Positions 34,454 through 42,878 are shown, counted from the stretch's first letter. The stretch is DNA of 64,000 bases from LMUY01 sp965199165 (GCA_965199165.1 OZ240681.1:2108001-2172000); one strand, 5' to 3'. Numbers and translations are program-made. Notes: a model not told the origin generated them from the letters alone.

Positions 34454-35272
34454 CTATCGCGGTTCTGGGTTGGCGGGCCGGGGCGGCGCGGGGCCGCCCT
34501 GCTGGGCGAAGCAGCCCACGTCGATGACGGTGCCCGAGATGGTCGCAGCATCGGGGGAGAGCAGGAAGGCGACGGCGTTGGCCACGTCGTCGCCGGTGGC
34601 GGTGCGGCCGGCCGCCGTTCCGGGCGCGCCCCTGCCGAGCCGGGCGGTATCCCCGCCGACCCGCCCGAGGCTCATGCCGCTGACGATGCCGCCGCCGCCG
34701 GGCACCACGGTGTTCACGCGGATGCCCTGGTGGAGGAAGTCGTAGGCCATGGCGGCGCCGAGCGCGAACAGGCCACCCTTGCTGGCGCTGTAGGCCGCCA
34801 TGTTCGGCTTTCCCCAGCCGGCGCCAGACCCGACGTTGACGATGGCGCCGCCCCCTGCCTCGATCATGTGCGGCAGCACGGCGCGGGCGCACAGATACGG
34901 CCCCTTCAGGTTGACGGCCACGATCCTGTCGAAGGTCGCCTCGTCGGTGTCGAGCACCGTCCCCAGAGGCCCGATCGCCGCGTTGTTGACGAGCGCGTCG
35001 ACGCGCCCGTGCCTCGACACGACCTGGGCCACCACCCGGCCGACGTCCGCGGCCGAGGACACGTCCGCCTCGAGCAGTTCGGCGGAGAGGCCGCGCTGGT
35101 CGAGTTCGGCGCGCAGGCTGGGGATGGAGGCTTCGGCCGTGCTGGAGATTTGCCGTGCCTCCAGTCCGAACGCCGTCACGGCGTAGCCGCGTGCGGCCAG
35201 GTTGAGGGTGATGGCCCGGCCGATCCCGAAGGTGCCGCCCGTGACGATGACGGCCTGGCGATCGGCGTTCAT
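34454..35272 (-). CDS. Short-chain dehydrogenase (probable cis-dihydrodiol dehydrogenase)
   Basis: Encodes 272 residues from ATG 35272, overlapping the alpha-subunit stop by 4 bp. Classical SDR: the nucleotide motif is VIVTGGTFGIGRAITLNLA, NNAAIGPLG is present, the catalytic Ser is in NVGSGAGWG, and AYSASKGGLFAL supplies the Tyr-x3-Lys pair. Because it lies between the alpha and beta dioxygenase genes, its likely job is NAD-dependent re-aromatisation of the cis-dihydrodiol made by the dioxygenase into a catechol. Most SDRs cannot be assigned a substrate from sequence, so this rests on context. Confidence 0.87.
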   Translation of the reverse strand: MNADRQAVIVTGGTFGIGRAITLNLAARGYAVTAFGLEARQISSTAEASIPSLRAELDQRGLSAELLEADVSSAADVGRVVAQVVSRHGRVDALVNNAAIGPLGTVLDTDEATFDRIVAVNLKGPYLCARAVLPHMIEAGGGAIVNVGSGAGWGKPNMAAYSASKGGLFALGAAMAYDFLHQGIRVNTVVPGGGGIVSGMSLGRVGGDTARLGRGAPGTAAGRTATGDDVANAVAFLLSPDAATISGTVIDVGCFAQQGGPAPPRPANPEPR

Positions 35273-36627
35273 TCCGCCGCCATGCGCTCCGGCGTCGGCT
35301 GGCCGAGCAGCTCGTCCCAGCCCGCCCCGCGCATATAGCTGGCCCAGCGGCGATAGTAGCCGCGGGCGATCTGCTCGGTCACCTGCAGGCTGACGTCGCC
35401 GCCCAGGCCCTGATAGCCGTTCCGGGAAGTGTTCAAGGACTGCTGGTAGTTGAAGGGGTGGCGGCGCGCGATCGTGCCCATGCTGGCGGACGTGGCGTAG
35501 AGCCAGTTTTCCATGTCGTCCTGCTCGGTCATGCCGGCCGGGCCGGAATAGCGCATGTAGTAGTGGCGGAGGTATTCCTTGACCGCGCCCGGCGCGTCCG
35601 CGTCGACCATGAAGAAGCGCCAGGCTTCCGTCTGCGTCGGGCTGTGCGGATGCCAGGCGCAGAGCCCGCGCGGCTGGCGCCCGTGATAGGAGGTGTTCGG
35701 GAAGATCGTCCCCACGAACGGGATCAGCCTTGCCTGTTCGCCCAGGCGCTTCTTGCGTTCCTCGAAGCAGTGGCGGAAATACTCCTCGAGGATCGGGTCG
35801 CTGAGGAAGGACTCGATATACTCGTTGTTCTCCGGCGCCATCGCGCTGTGCACGCCGTGCCCGGCGGGAAAGCTGATCCAGACGTGCTGGGCCTTCTCCA
35901 TCTCGTCGTCGCGCCGGCCCTTCTTGCCCGCCGCCGCACTCGGGCCGATGCCGATGAGGTCGACGGAGCGGTGGCTCGGGTTGTGGTAGGTGTCGCCAAG
36001 GAAGTTCTCGGCCGCGAACTTCCAGTTGGAGGGCAGAATCCATTTGTGCACGCCGATGACCTCGGACCCGCCCGGCCGTCCGTCACGGCAGTCGAGCGCC
36101 TGGTCCAGGTGGATCTTCGCGTCGCCGAGATAGGTCTCGAACTCCGGCGCGTCCTTGTCCCAGGTGGCCCAGATGGTGCCCTTGTAGTTCGCCAGCTTGG
36201 CCACCGACACGAGCGAGCTCGCCTCGCGGTCGAGGTTGCCCTCGTAGAGTGACTTGTAGAGCGGTACGCCCTGCAGCCTGCCGTCCGTCGTGTAGGTCCA
36301 GCTGTGGTACGGGCAGGTGAACAACGAGGTGTTGCCGCTCTCGTAGCGGCAGACCTTCATCCCGCGGTGCCGGCATGAATTCAGGAAGACGTGGATCACG
36401 CTCTTCTTGTCGCGGCAGAGGATGACGGACTCCTCCCCCATGCGGGAGGTGAAGAAGTCGCCCGGCTTCGGCACCAGGCTTTCGTGGCCCACGAACAGCC
36501 AGGCGCGCGCGAACACACGCTCGAGCTCTTCCTTGTACACGTCGGTGTCCACGAAGATTTCGCGGCTGATGAAGCCCTTGTCGGGATCGACGAGCTGGTC
36601 GAAACGATCGAACCTGTTGGCCGGCAT
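35269..36627 (-). CDS. Rieske aromatic-ring-hydroxylating dioxygenase alpha subunit
   Basis: A 452-residue catalytic subunit. ATG 36627 is preceded by GGAG 9 bp upstream. The Rieske [2Fe-2S] ligands are Cys85, His87, Cys105 and His108 (NSCRHRG then FTCPYHSW). The mononuclear iron site is in AENFLGDTYHNPSH, with bridging Asp212, His215 and His219, a H-x3-H spacing rather than the commoner H-x4-H; the carboxylate ligand is further on. It receives electrons from the ferredoxin and reductase encoded upstream and should insert O2 into an aromatic ring. The substrate is undetermined; linkage to the homoprotocatechuate enzymes suggests a phenylacetate-type compound. Confidence 0.93.
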   Translation of the reverse strand: MPANRFDRFDQLVDPDKGFISREIFVDTDVYKEELERVFARAWLFVGHESLVPKPGDFFTSRMGEESVILCRDKKSVIHVFLNSCRHRGMKVCRYESGNTSLFTCPYHSWTYTTDGRLQGVPLYKSLYEGNLDREASSLVSVAKLANYKGTIWATWDKDAPEFETYLGDAKIHLDQALDCRDGRPGGSEVIGVHKWILPSNWKFAAENFLGDTYHNPSHRSVDLIGIGPSAAAGKKGRRDDEMEKAQHVWISFPAGHGVHSAMAPENNEYIESFLSDPILEEYFRHCFEERKKRLGEQARLIPFVGTIFPNTSYHGRQPRGLCAWHPHSPTQTEAWRFFMVDADAPGAVKEYLRHYYMRYSGPAGMTEQDDMENWLYATSASMGTIARRHPFNYQQSLNTSRNGYQGLGGDVSLQVTEQIARGYYRRWASYMRGAGWDELLGQPTPERMAAE

Positions 36628-36658
36628 CGATGCACACTCCTTGGTTTGACGGAGGCAC

Positions 36659-37897
36659 TCAGGCTGCTTCCCGCCGGGCAGACGCGAAGGTGGCCAGGTC
36701 GAAACCCGGTTGGGCGGCTTGGTCGAAGGCGAGCGGGGTGGACGCCTGCAGCAGGCGGCGTGCTGCCATGTGGTCGGTCGGGCGATGGACCGACTCGGCA
36801 CCGACGAACACGCCGTGACGGAACGACAGGACGGAGAAGCGCCCGGCTTCCCGGTCGCCCGCGACCAGGCGATCGGGGCAGCCGCCGACCAGCCCTGCGA
36901 TCTGCAGCTTGTCGGCGCCTTGATCGCTCCAGAACCATGGGACGCCGACATAGGGCGCCGGCCTGCCGCACAGCCTGGCAGCCACGCTCTTTGCCTGGTC
37001 GACGGCATTCTGGACCGACTCGAGCCGGACCATGCCGGGCGCATGCACGCTCGGTCCGCTGGCGCAATCGCCGATGGCGGAGATAGCCGGATCGGAGGTG
37101 AGGAGGTGCTGGTCCACCTCTATCCCGTCCCCGACGGGCAACCCTGCCGCCGCGGCCAGTTCCACGTTGGGGACCACGCCGACCGCGACCAGGACCAGGT
37201 CGGCGTCCAGCCGGGTCCCGTCTGCCAGCACGACGCCGGCCGCCCGATCGCCCGAGCCTTCGATCGCGGTCGCACTGGTTCCGAACCGGAAGCGGACGCC
37301 ACGCTGCTCGTGGCGCCGCTGGAACCATTCTGCGATCTCCGGCGACGACGACCGGGCCATGACGCGGGTGCCGGCCTCCAGCACGGTCACGCCCAACCCC
37401 GTTGCGGTGGCGACGGCGGCGAACTCCATGCCGATGAAGCCTGCCCCGATGACGACGGCACGGCGCTTTCCGTCCATGGCCGCGCGAAGCTGCCGGGCAT
37501 CGTGCAGCGAGCGGAGCGGCAGGACGTCGTGCAGCCCGGCCCCGGGAACGCGCAGCGACCGGTTGCGCGCGCCCGTCGCCAGCACGAGGTGGTCGTAGGA
37601 AAGGGAGGTGGCGTCGTCGAGGTCCAGGCACCGCCTCGCACGGTCGATCCGCGTCGCCCGGCGGCCCGCAAGCACCGTGATGTCGCGTTGCCGGAAGAAG
37701 CTGTCGGCGCGCAGATGCAGACCCGTCTCGTCCAGCTTGCCGAGCAGATAGGCTTTCGACAGGGGCGGGCGCTGGTAGGGCAGGCCGGGCTCGTCGCCGA
37801 TCAGCATGACGGGCCGGCCGTAGCCGGCCTCCCGCAGCGAGGCGGCGAGCTGCACGCCCGCTTGGCCGGCGCCGACGACGACCACCCCCGACGTCAC
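36659..37897 (-). CDS. FAD-dependent ferredoxin reductase
   Basis: A 412-residue glutathione-reductase-type flavoprotein (putidaredoxin-reductase / BphA4-like). The start GTG 37897 overlaps the ferredoxin stop (GTGA) and gives VTSGVVVVGAGQAGVQLAASL. The FAD motif is VVVVGAGQAG, the NAD motif VVIGAGFIGMEFAAVA and the C-terminal flavin motif ISAIGDCASGPS. PYQRPPLSKAYLLG is diagnostic for this family. It transfers electrons from NADH to the adjacent ferredoxin and on to the Rieske subunit 31 bp downstream. Confidence 0.93.
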   Translation of the reverse strand: MTSGVVVVGAGQAGVQLAASLREAGYGRPVMLIGDEPGLPYQRPPLSKAYLLGKLDETGLHLRADSFFRQRDITVLAGRRATRIDRARRCLDLDDATSLSYDHLVLATGARNRSLRVPGAGLHDVLPLRSLHDARQLRAAMDGKRRAVVIGAGFIGMEFAAVATATGLGVTVLEAGTRVMARSSSPEIAEWFQRRHEQRGVRFRFGTSATAIEGSGDRAAGVVLADGTRLDADLVLVAVGVVPNVELAAAAGLPVGDGIEVDQHLLTSDPAISAIGDCASGPSVHAPGMVRLESVQNAVDQAKSVAARLCGRPAPYVGVPWFWSDQGADKLQIAGLVGGCPDRLVAGDREAGRFSVLSFRHGVFVGAESVHRPTDHMAARRLLQASTPLAFDQAAQPGFDLATFASARREAA

Positions 37898-38217
37898 GAC
37901 TGTGTCTCCGGGGTGTGGACGACGAGCCCGTCGAGTTCCGGAGTGACATCGATCTGGCAGCTGAGGCGGCTGGTCGGCCGCCGTTCGCTGGCCGTGCATT
38001 CCAGCATGCCATCCTCGTCGTCACCGACGGGATCGAGGCGGCCGAGCCAACCTTCGTCGACGTAGACGTGGCACGTCGCGCACGCGCATGCCCCGCCGCA
38101 ATCGGCGAGGATCCCGGTCACGCCGTTCGTGACCGCCGCGTGCATCACGCTGGCGCCGGCGGCGACCTCGATCGTCTCCGACGCGCCGTCCGGCTGGATG
38201 TAGGTCACTCTCGGCAT
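37894..38217 (-). CDS. [2Fe-2S] ferredoxin, adrenodoxin/putidaredoxin type
   Basis: A 107-residue electron carrier. Cluster ligands fit Cys40, Cys46, Cys49 and Cys87 in the C-x5-C-x2-C-xn-C pattern (DCGGACACATCH, then RLSCQID); Cys44 is an extra cysteine. GAGGGGA precedes the ATG by 6 bp. Plant/adrenodoxin-type ferredoxins rather than Rieske ferredoxins mark a class IIA-like electron chain as in some dioxin and carbazole dioxygenases. It lies 74 bp downstream of the binding-protein gene and starts the tightly packed ferredoxin-reductase-dioxygenase set. Confidence 0.93.
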   Translation of the reverse strand: MPRVTYIQPDGASETIEVAAGASVMHAAVTNGVTGILADCGGACACATCHVYVDEGWLGRLDPVGDDEDGMLECTASERRPTSRLSCQIDVTPELDGLVVHTPETQS

Positions 38218-38290
38218 CCGGTCCCCTCGGTGTCCGCCCTATGGACTGTTGTCTCCGAATCTACGGGCGGCTGGCGGCGTCGTCAACGGG

Positions 38291-39499
38291 TCAGGACAGG
38301 GTGCAGCCGCCTTCGGCCACGCTTCGAAAGGCCTGCTCGCCTGGGATGGTGCTCAGCCTCTTGTAGTAATCCCAGGGTTTTGTGCTCTCCTGCGGCGTCT
38401 TCACCTGGTACAGCCCGAGGTCGTAGAGCACGCGCCCGTCGGGCCGGATCCGGGCTGGACGGCCGAAGAAGTCGACCGGCGTCGCCCGCATTGTCCGGTT
38501 GAGCGCCAGGTTGTCGTCCGACCGGGTCGCCTCGACCGCCTTGAGGTAGTGCAGGACGGCAGCGTACGTCGCCGCCTGCAGCTTCGTCGGCATCCGCTGC
38601 TGCAGCTTGAAGAACCGGGTGGCGAAAGCGCGGCTCGGCGCATCGTCGTCCCAGTAATACTGCGCCGCGATGTACATGCCCTGCGCCACCTGCAGGCCGA
38701 TGGTGTGCACGTCGGCGATGAAGGTGAGCATGCCGACCAATTCCTGGCCCTGGTCCCGCAAGCCGAACTCCGCCGCCTGCTTCACGAGGTTGACGGTGTC
38801 GGCCCCGGTGCTGGCGAGCGCCACGAGGTCGGCACGGGAAGCCTGGGCGCTGAGCAGGTTGCTGCTGAAGTCCGTCGAGCCCAGCGGGTAGCGCTGGTTG
38901 CCGACCACCTGGCCACCGGCGGCCTCCACGGCGCGGGATGCGTCCCGCAGCATCGCCGTCCCGAAGGCGTAGTCGACGGCGATGAAATACCATTTCTTGC
39001 CGCGCCCGGGCACCAGTGCCTTCGATAGACCGGCCGAGAGGCAGTAGGTGTCGTCGGCCCAGTGGGTCGTGTAGGGCGAACATTCGGTGCCCGTCAGGTC
39101 CGAGGTCGCGCCGCCCGAGATCAACACGGAGCGCTGCTTCTGCTTGGCGAGTGCCGCCACCGACAGGGCGACCGAACTGATGGCCAGGTCGGTGACCGCG
39201 TCGACCCCGTCATTGTCGAACCAGCCCCGGGCGATGCCGGACGCGACGTCCGGCTTGTTCGCGTGGTCGGCGGCAAGGATTTGGATCGCCCTTCCGCCCG
39301 CCGTTCCGTTGAAGTCCTCCGCGGCAAGCCTGGCGGCCACCACGGAGCCCGGTCCGCCAAGGTCGCGCCCGGTGCCGTAATCCCCCAACACGCCGATCTT
39401 CAGCGGCCGCGCTTGGCTTCGGACGATGGCCGGCGCGAACAGCAGCGCGGAACCGCCGGCAAGTGCGGCGCGTCGGGGTAGTGCTGGAAGGACTGGCAT
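38291..39499 (-). CDS. Branched-chain-amino-acid-type ABC substrate-binding protein (LivK-like), no permease nearby
   Basis: A 402-residue periplasmic binding protein with Sec/Tat-like signal MPVLPALPRRAALAGGSALLFAPAIVRSQA and mature start RPLKIGVLGDYGT. Family features are GGPGSVVAARLAAEDFNG, the gatekeeper-like ISSVALSVAALAKQK, WYFIAVDYAFGTAML and STGADTVNLVKQAAEFGL. Liv-type receptors in soil alphaproteobacteria often bind aromatic acids. No LivHMGF genes are in the window, so it either works with a distant permease or signals. AAAGGGAAA precedes ATG 39499, and the HpaR-type operator lies 28 bp further upstream, so it may lead the whole dioxygenase operon. Confidence 0.88.
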   Translation of the reverse strand: MPVLPALPRRAALAGGSALLFAPAIVRSQARPLKIGVLGDYGTGRDLGGPGSVVAARLAAEDFNGTAGGRAIQILAADHANKPDVASGIARGWFDNDGVDAVTDLAISSVALSVAALAKQKQRSVLISGGATSDLTGTECSPYTTHWADDTYCLSAGLSKALVPGRGKKWYFIAVDYAFGTAMLRDASRAVEAAGGQVVGNQRYPLGSTDFSSNLLSAQASRADLVALASTGADTVNLVKQAAEFGLRDQGQELVGMLTFIADVHTIGLQVAQGMYIAAQYYWDDDAPSRAFATRFFKLQQRMPTKLQAATYAAVLHYLKAVEATRSDDNLALNRTMRATPVDFFGRPARIRPDGRVLYDLGLYQVKTPQESTKPWDYYKRLSTIPGEQAFRSVAEGGCTLS

Positions 39500-39526
39500 C
39501 CGTTTCCCTTTGTTCTATGTTGCCTG

Positions 39527-39548
39527 AACGCTTAACCTGTTAAGCGTT
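39527..39548. promoter_or_regulatory. HpaR-type operator, site 1 (divergent hpaR / binding-protein promoter)
   Basis: A perfect inverted repeat with 10-bp arms AACGCTTAAC and GTTAAGCGTT separated by CT. It sits between the minus-strand binding-protein gene (start 39499) and hpaR (start 39610). A TTAACA inside the repeat and CATAGA 18 bp downstream form a plausible minus-strand promoter, so a bound dimer would occlude RNA polymerase. Related repeats occur at 46246 and 48043. Confidence 0.8.
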
Positions 39549-39609
39549 TGGGTCGCAAGTCGGGACGTGCAACCTTCGCAGGTGCAGCAAGAGGTGGTAG
39601 GGCTGATCG

Positions 39610-40191
39610 ATGGCCAAAGCTGCAGCACGACCCCCGAAATCGATCTCGCCGATGCCGCCCGTCAGCGCAGCCCTGCCGATCCAGCTGCTGCGCGCGCGGG
39701 AGAGCGTCATGGCCTGGTTCCGGCCCCACCTGCGCGAGCACGGCCTCACGGACCATCAGTGGCGGGTGTTGCGGGCGCTGGCCGAGGCCGACGTCCTCGA
39801 GATGCAGGAACTGTCGGAGCTGTGCGAGGTGCAGCCGCCGAGCCTGTCGCGGATCATGCCCAAGCTCGTCGAGCAGAAGCTGATCCAGCGGAAGAACGAT
39901 CCGGACGACCAGCGGCGGATCTTGGCCAAGCTGACCGACGCCGGGCGACGGCTGGTCGAAACCGTCAGTGAAGGGAGCGCCGAGATTTACCAGGCCTTGC
40001 TGGAGACCGTCGGTCCCGACCGGTTGAACGACCTCCAATCGGGTCTGGACGAACTCATCGCCACGCTCGACCGGGCGCGCCAAGCGCGGGGCGAGGCGCG
40101 GGAGCGGGCTTCGAGCCAAGTGGCGAGGCTGAGGGAGATCGGGGCCCCGCCCCGAATCCCGCCAGAGGACGGTCGTCCTCTGGACACCTGA
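39610..40191 (+). CDS. hpaR: MarR-family regulator HpaR (homoprotocatechuate degradation)
   Basis: A 193-residue MarR regulator. The core runs LLRARESVMAWFRPHLREHGLTDHQWRVLRALAEADVLEMQELSELCEVQPPSLSRIMPKLVEQKLIQRKNDPDDQRR; the LT-x2-QWRVLR and LS-x2-C-x4-SL-x-RI pattern is characteristic of HpaR/HpcR. Extra residues at both ends extend it relative to the usual 145-150. Family members repress hpa genes and are relieved by 4-hydroxyphenylacetate or homoprotocatechuate. Convergent with hpaG (2-bp separation) and divergent from the Rieske operon. Its predicted sites precede three transcription units. Confidence 0.87.
   Translation: MAKAAARPPKSISPMPPVSAALPIQLLRARESVMAWFRPHLREHGLTDHQWRVLRALAEADVLEMQELSELCEVQPPSLSRIMPKLVEQKLIQRKNDPDDQRRILAKLTDAGRRLVETVSEGSAEIYQALLETVGPDRLNDLQSGLDELIATLDRARQARGEARERASSQVARLREIGAPPRIPPEDGRPLDT
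40162..40183. terminator. Hairpin at the hpaR/hpaG convergent junction, possible bidirectional terminator
   Basis: CCAGAGGAC and GTCCTCTGG form a perfect 9-bp stem with a 4-base loop inside the last codons of hpaR, 6 bp before its stop. No T-run follows on either strand, so it may serve as a stabilising 3' structure or a weak terminator between convergent genes. Confidence 0.45.
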
Positions 40192-40192
40192 T

Positions 40193-41056
40193 TCAGGATG
40201 GTGCCGCCTCGTCGGCGATGCCGTTGCGCAGGATGCCCAGGCCGCTCACCTCCACCTCCACCTCGTCGCCCGGCTTGAGGTAGCGGGGCGGGTCGAAGCG
40301 GGCGCCGGCGCCGACCGGCGTGCCCGTGAAGATGATGTCGCCCGGTTCGAGCGTGGTGAAGGTGCTGACGTATTCGACGATGCGGCCGAACGGGAACATC
40401 ATGCGGTCGGTCGTATCGTCCTGCCGGACCTCGCCGTTGACGCGGGTGACGATGCGGAACGGCGCGGCGCCGACCTCGTCCGAGGTGACGAGCCACGGAC
40501 CCATCGAGCCCGAGGCGGGCCAGTTCTTGCCGGGCGTCACGTTGAACTTGCCGTGCCGGATCCAGTCCCGGATCGAGCCCTCGTTGCCGATCGTGTAGCC
40601 GAACACGTGCCGTGCCCAGTCCGCGGACGCGATGCGACGGCCGCGGCGGCCGATGACGATCACCACCTCGCCCTCGTAGTCGAGCTGCTCGCTCTCCGGC
40701 GGCCGGACCAGCGGCGCATCCGGGCCGGTGATGCTCTCGGGGAACCGCACGAACAGGCTCGGGTATTTGGGGGCGTTGGAGGCGTCCTTGTACTCCTCGT
40801 TCCGGTCGGGATAGTTCACGCCCACGCAGAAGCACTTGCCCCAACGCAGCAGCGGCTTCTGCAGCACGCAGTTGCCGGACGGGTGATCCGGCGCGGCATC
40901 GGCGAAGTCCCGCGCGGCGTCCAGGGCATCGGCCCCGACGAGGTCATGCAGGGCGGCGAAGCGGCTGCCAAGCCGGCGGCCGAGGTCGACCACCCCATCC
41001 TCGCGCCAGATGCCGTAGGAGGCCTTGCCTGCCGCCGAGTAGGAAACGAGCTTCAT
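40193..41056 (-). CDS. hpaG: Fumarylacetoacetate-hydrolase-family isomerase/decarboxylase (HpaG-like)
   Basis: A 287-residue single-domain FAH-fold enzyme from ATG 41056 (MKLVSYSAAGKASYG). Metal ligands are in SEQLDYEGEVVIVIG (E-x-E) and an upstream acidic residue; CVGVNYPDRNEEYKD, GYTIGNEGSIRDW and TTLEPGDIIFTGTPVGAG are diagnostic. In the homoprotocatechuate pathway this family decarboxylates 5-oxopent-3-ene-1,2,5-tricarboxylate and isomerises the product. Enteric HpaG carries two such domains; this one has one. It ends the hpa operon, 13 bp after hpaH. Confidence 0.83.
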   Translation of the reverse strand: MKLVSYSAAGKASYGIWREDGVVDLGRRLGSRFAALHDLVGADALDAARDFADAAPDHPSGNCVLQKPLLRWGKCFCVGVNYPDRNEEYKDASNAPKYPSLFVRFPESITGPDAPLVRPPESEQLDYEGEVVIVIGRRGRRIASADWARHVFGYTIGNEGSIRDWIRHGKFNVTPGKNWPASGSMGPWLVTSDEVGAAPFRIVTRVNGEVRQDDTTDRMMFPFGRIVEYVSTFTTLEPGDIIFTGTPVGAGARFDPPRYLKPGDEVEVEVSGLGILRNGIADEAAPS

Positions 41057-41069
41057 GGGATGCCCTCTT

Positions 41070-41876
41070 TCATGCGAAATAGCAGGCGACCGTGCCGAAT
41101 GGGCCATAGTCCGCGTTGATCGTGTCGCCCGCGCCGACTTCGATCGGCCGGATGAAGGAGCCGCTGAGCACCACCTGGCCGGCGCGCAGGACGTCCCCGT
41201 TCTCCGCCATGCGGTTGGCGAGCCACGCCACGCCCAGGGCGGGATGGTTCAGCACGCCCGCGGCCAGCCCGGTCTCCTCGACCGCGCCGTTCTTAGAGCA
41301 GATCGCGCCGACCCATCGAAGGTCCTGGTCGTCCGGGCGGAATGGCCGCCCGCCGAGGATGATCCCGGCATTGGAGGCATTGTCCGAAATGGTGTCGAAC
41401 ACGGTGCGCGCGGCACCGGTGGCCGGGTCCTTGCGGTGGTAGCGCGTGTCCAGCAGTTCGAGTGCGGGGACGAGGTACTCCGTGGCGCGCAGCACGTCGA
41501 AGATGCTGCAGTTCGGGCCCGCCAAATCCGTCTTCATGACGAAGGCGATCTCCGCCTCCACGCGCAGGCCGATGAAGCGGGCCGTCGGCACGACGCCGCC
41601 GTCCGGGAAGAGCATGTCGTCGAGCAGGAAACCCGAATCCGGCTGGTCGATCCCCAGGGCGTTCTGCATCGCCTTGGACGTCAGCCCGATCTTGTGCCCG
41701 ATGACCCTGCGCCCCGCCGTCAGCTTGATGTCCTTCCAGGCGTTCTGGATGCGGTAGGCATCCTCCATCGCCATGCCTGGATGCGCCAGGCTGACCATGC
41801 GCGTCGGCGTCCGCGCGCGTTCGGCCTGGTCCAGGCGCCGGGCGGCCTCGATGGCGGCAGCTTGGTCGACGATCAT
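41070..41876 (-). CDS. hpaH: 2-oxo-hept-3-ene-1,7-dioate hydratase
   Basis: Encodes 268 residues of the HpaH/MhpD/DmpE hydratase-decarboxylase family. ATG 41876 overlaps the hpaD stop (ATGA). Segments include YRIQNAWKDIKLTAGRRVIGHKIGLTSKAMQ (Lys/Thr substrate contacts), LRVEAEIAFVMKTDL (metal-binding E-x-E), VPALELLDTRY and LSGSFIRPIEVGAGDTINADYGPFGTV. The enzyme adds water to 2-oxo-hept-3-ene-1,7-dioate, giving 4-hydroxy-2-oxoheptane-1,7-dioate. Next step needs an HpaI aldolase not present here. Confidence 0.9.
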   Translation of the reverse strand: MIVDQAAAIEAARRLDQAERARTPTRMVSLAHPGMAMEDAYRIQNAWKDIKLTAGRRVIGHKIGLTSKAMQNALGIDQPDSGFLLDDMLFPDGGVVPTARFIGLRVEAEIAFVMKTDLAGPNCSIFDVLRATEYLVPALELLDTRYHRKDPATGAARTVFDTISDNASNAGIILGGRPFRPDDQDLRWVGAICSKNGAVEETGLAAGVLNHPALGVAWLANRMAENGDVLRAGQVVLSGSFIRPIEVGAGDTINADYGPFGTVACYFA

Positions 41877-42853
41877 GCGGCGACGATCGGGGACGCGGCG
41901 TAGCTGGGTTCGCGCACCGCCGTGCCGTCGAAGGCGGAGCCTTCCTCGAACCAGGATTTCGGCGCCGGCGCCCCCCACAACGTCTGTCGTTGCGGGTCCC
42001 TCAAGTCCCAGCGGATCGGCTCGTGGTCCGGGTCGATGGTCTGATAGTCCGAGCAGTAGAGTTCGATGCGGTGGCCGTCGGGGTCGCGGATGTAGAGGAA
42101 GAAGGCGTTGGAGATGCCATGCCGCCCCGGGCCGCGCTCGATGTTGCCGACGTAGCCGGTGGTGGCCATCAGGTCGAGCAGGTCGATGATGTTGAGCGGC
42201 GTGGGCACCCAGAAGGCGACGTGGTGCAGGCGGGGCCCGGCGCCATGCGTGAAGGCGATGTCGTGCACGCCGCCCTTGCGGTGCATCCAGGCGGCCCACA
42301 GCCGGCCGTTCTCCTCGCTCTCCGTGTATTCGGTCGTCCGGAACCCGATGGCGTTGTAGAAGTCGACCGAAACCTGCACGTCGGGCGTGAAGCAGTTGAA
42401 GTGGTCGATCCGGAGCGGCTTGACGCCCCGGTAGAGCGCGTATCGCTGGTGCACCGATGGCAGCTTGCTCATCTCGAAATAGAACTCGAGCGGGATGCCC
42501 AGCGGGTCCCGCGTGCGCAGCGTACGTCCCTGGAACGGCTCCGTCACGAAGGCGGTCGGCAATCCCTGTCCGCCGAAGAACGCCTCGGCCTTGTCAAGGT
42601 CCTCCTCGCTGTAGAGCTTGAAGCCGAGCATGTCGGCCTTCGCCGCGTCGCCTTTCTGCAGGACGACGCAGTGATGGCCCCGCTCCTCCATGGCGCGTAG
42701 GTATATCCTATCAGGCGTCTGCCCGGTGACTTGCAGGCCCACCGTGTCGGCCCAGAACCTGGAACTGCGCTCCAGGTCGGTCACGGTCAGCACGATGTGG
42801 TTGAGCCGCACCACGTTGAAGGGAGGGTAGAGCACGCTGGCTGGGATCGGCAC
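41873..42853 (-). CDS. hpaD: 3,4-dihydroxyphenylacetate 2,3-dioxygenase (type I extradiol, HpaD)
   Basis: A 326-residue vicinal-oxygen-chelate dioxygenase. Metal ligands (Fe or Mn) are His151 in LRIDHFNCF, His210/211 in RLHHVAFW and Glu264 in HRIELYCSD. The spacing matches the Brevibacterium/Arthrobacter-type homoprotocatechuate 2,3-dioxygenases rather than the type II (LigB-like) enteric HpaD. It cleaves the ring of homoprotocatechuate to 5-carboxymethyl-2-hydroxymuconic semialdehyde, the substrate of HpaE encoded 25 bp upstream. Confidence 0.92.
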   Translation of the reverse strand: MPIPASVLYPPFNVVRLNHIVLTVTDLERSSRFWADTVGLQVTGQTPDRIYLRAMEERGHHCVVLQKGDAAKADMLGFKLYSEEDLDKAEAFFGGQGLPTAFVTEPFQGRTLRTRDPLGIPLEFYFEMSKLPSVHQRYALYRGVKPLRIDHFNCFTPDVQVSVDFYNAIGFRTTEYTESEENGRLWAAWMHRKGGVHDIAFTHGAGPRLHHVAFWVPTPLNIIDLLDLMATTGYVGNIERGPGRHGISNAFFLYIRDPDGHRIELYCSDYQTIDPDHEPIRWDLRDPQRQTLWGAPAPKSWFEEGSAFDGTAVREPSYAASPIVAA

Positions 42854-42878
42854 GATCGTCTCCTTTCGCCTGGCGCGG

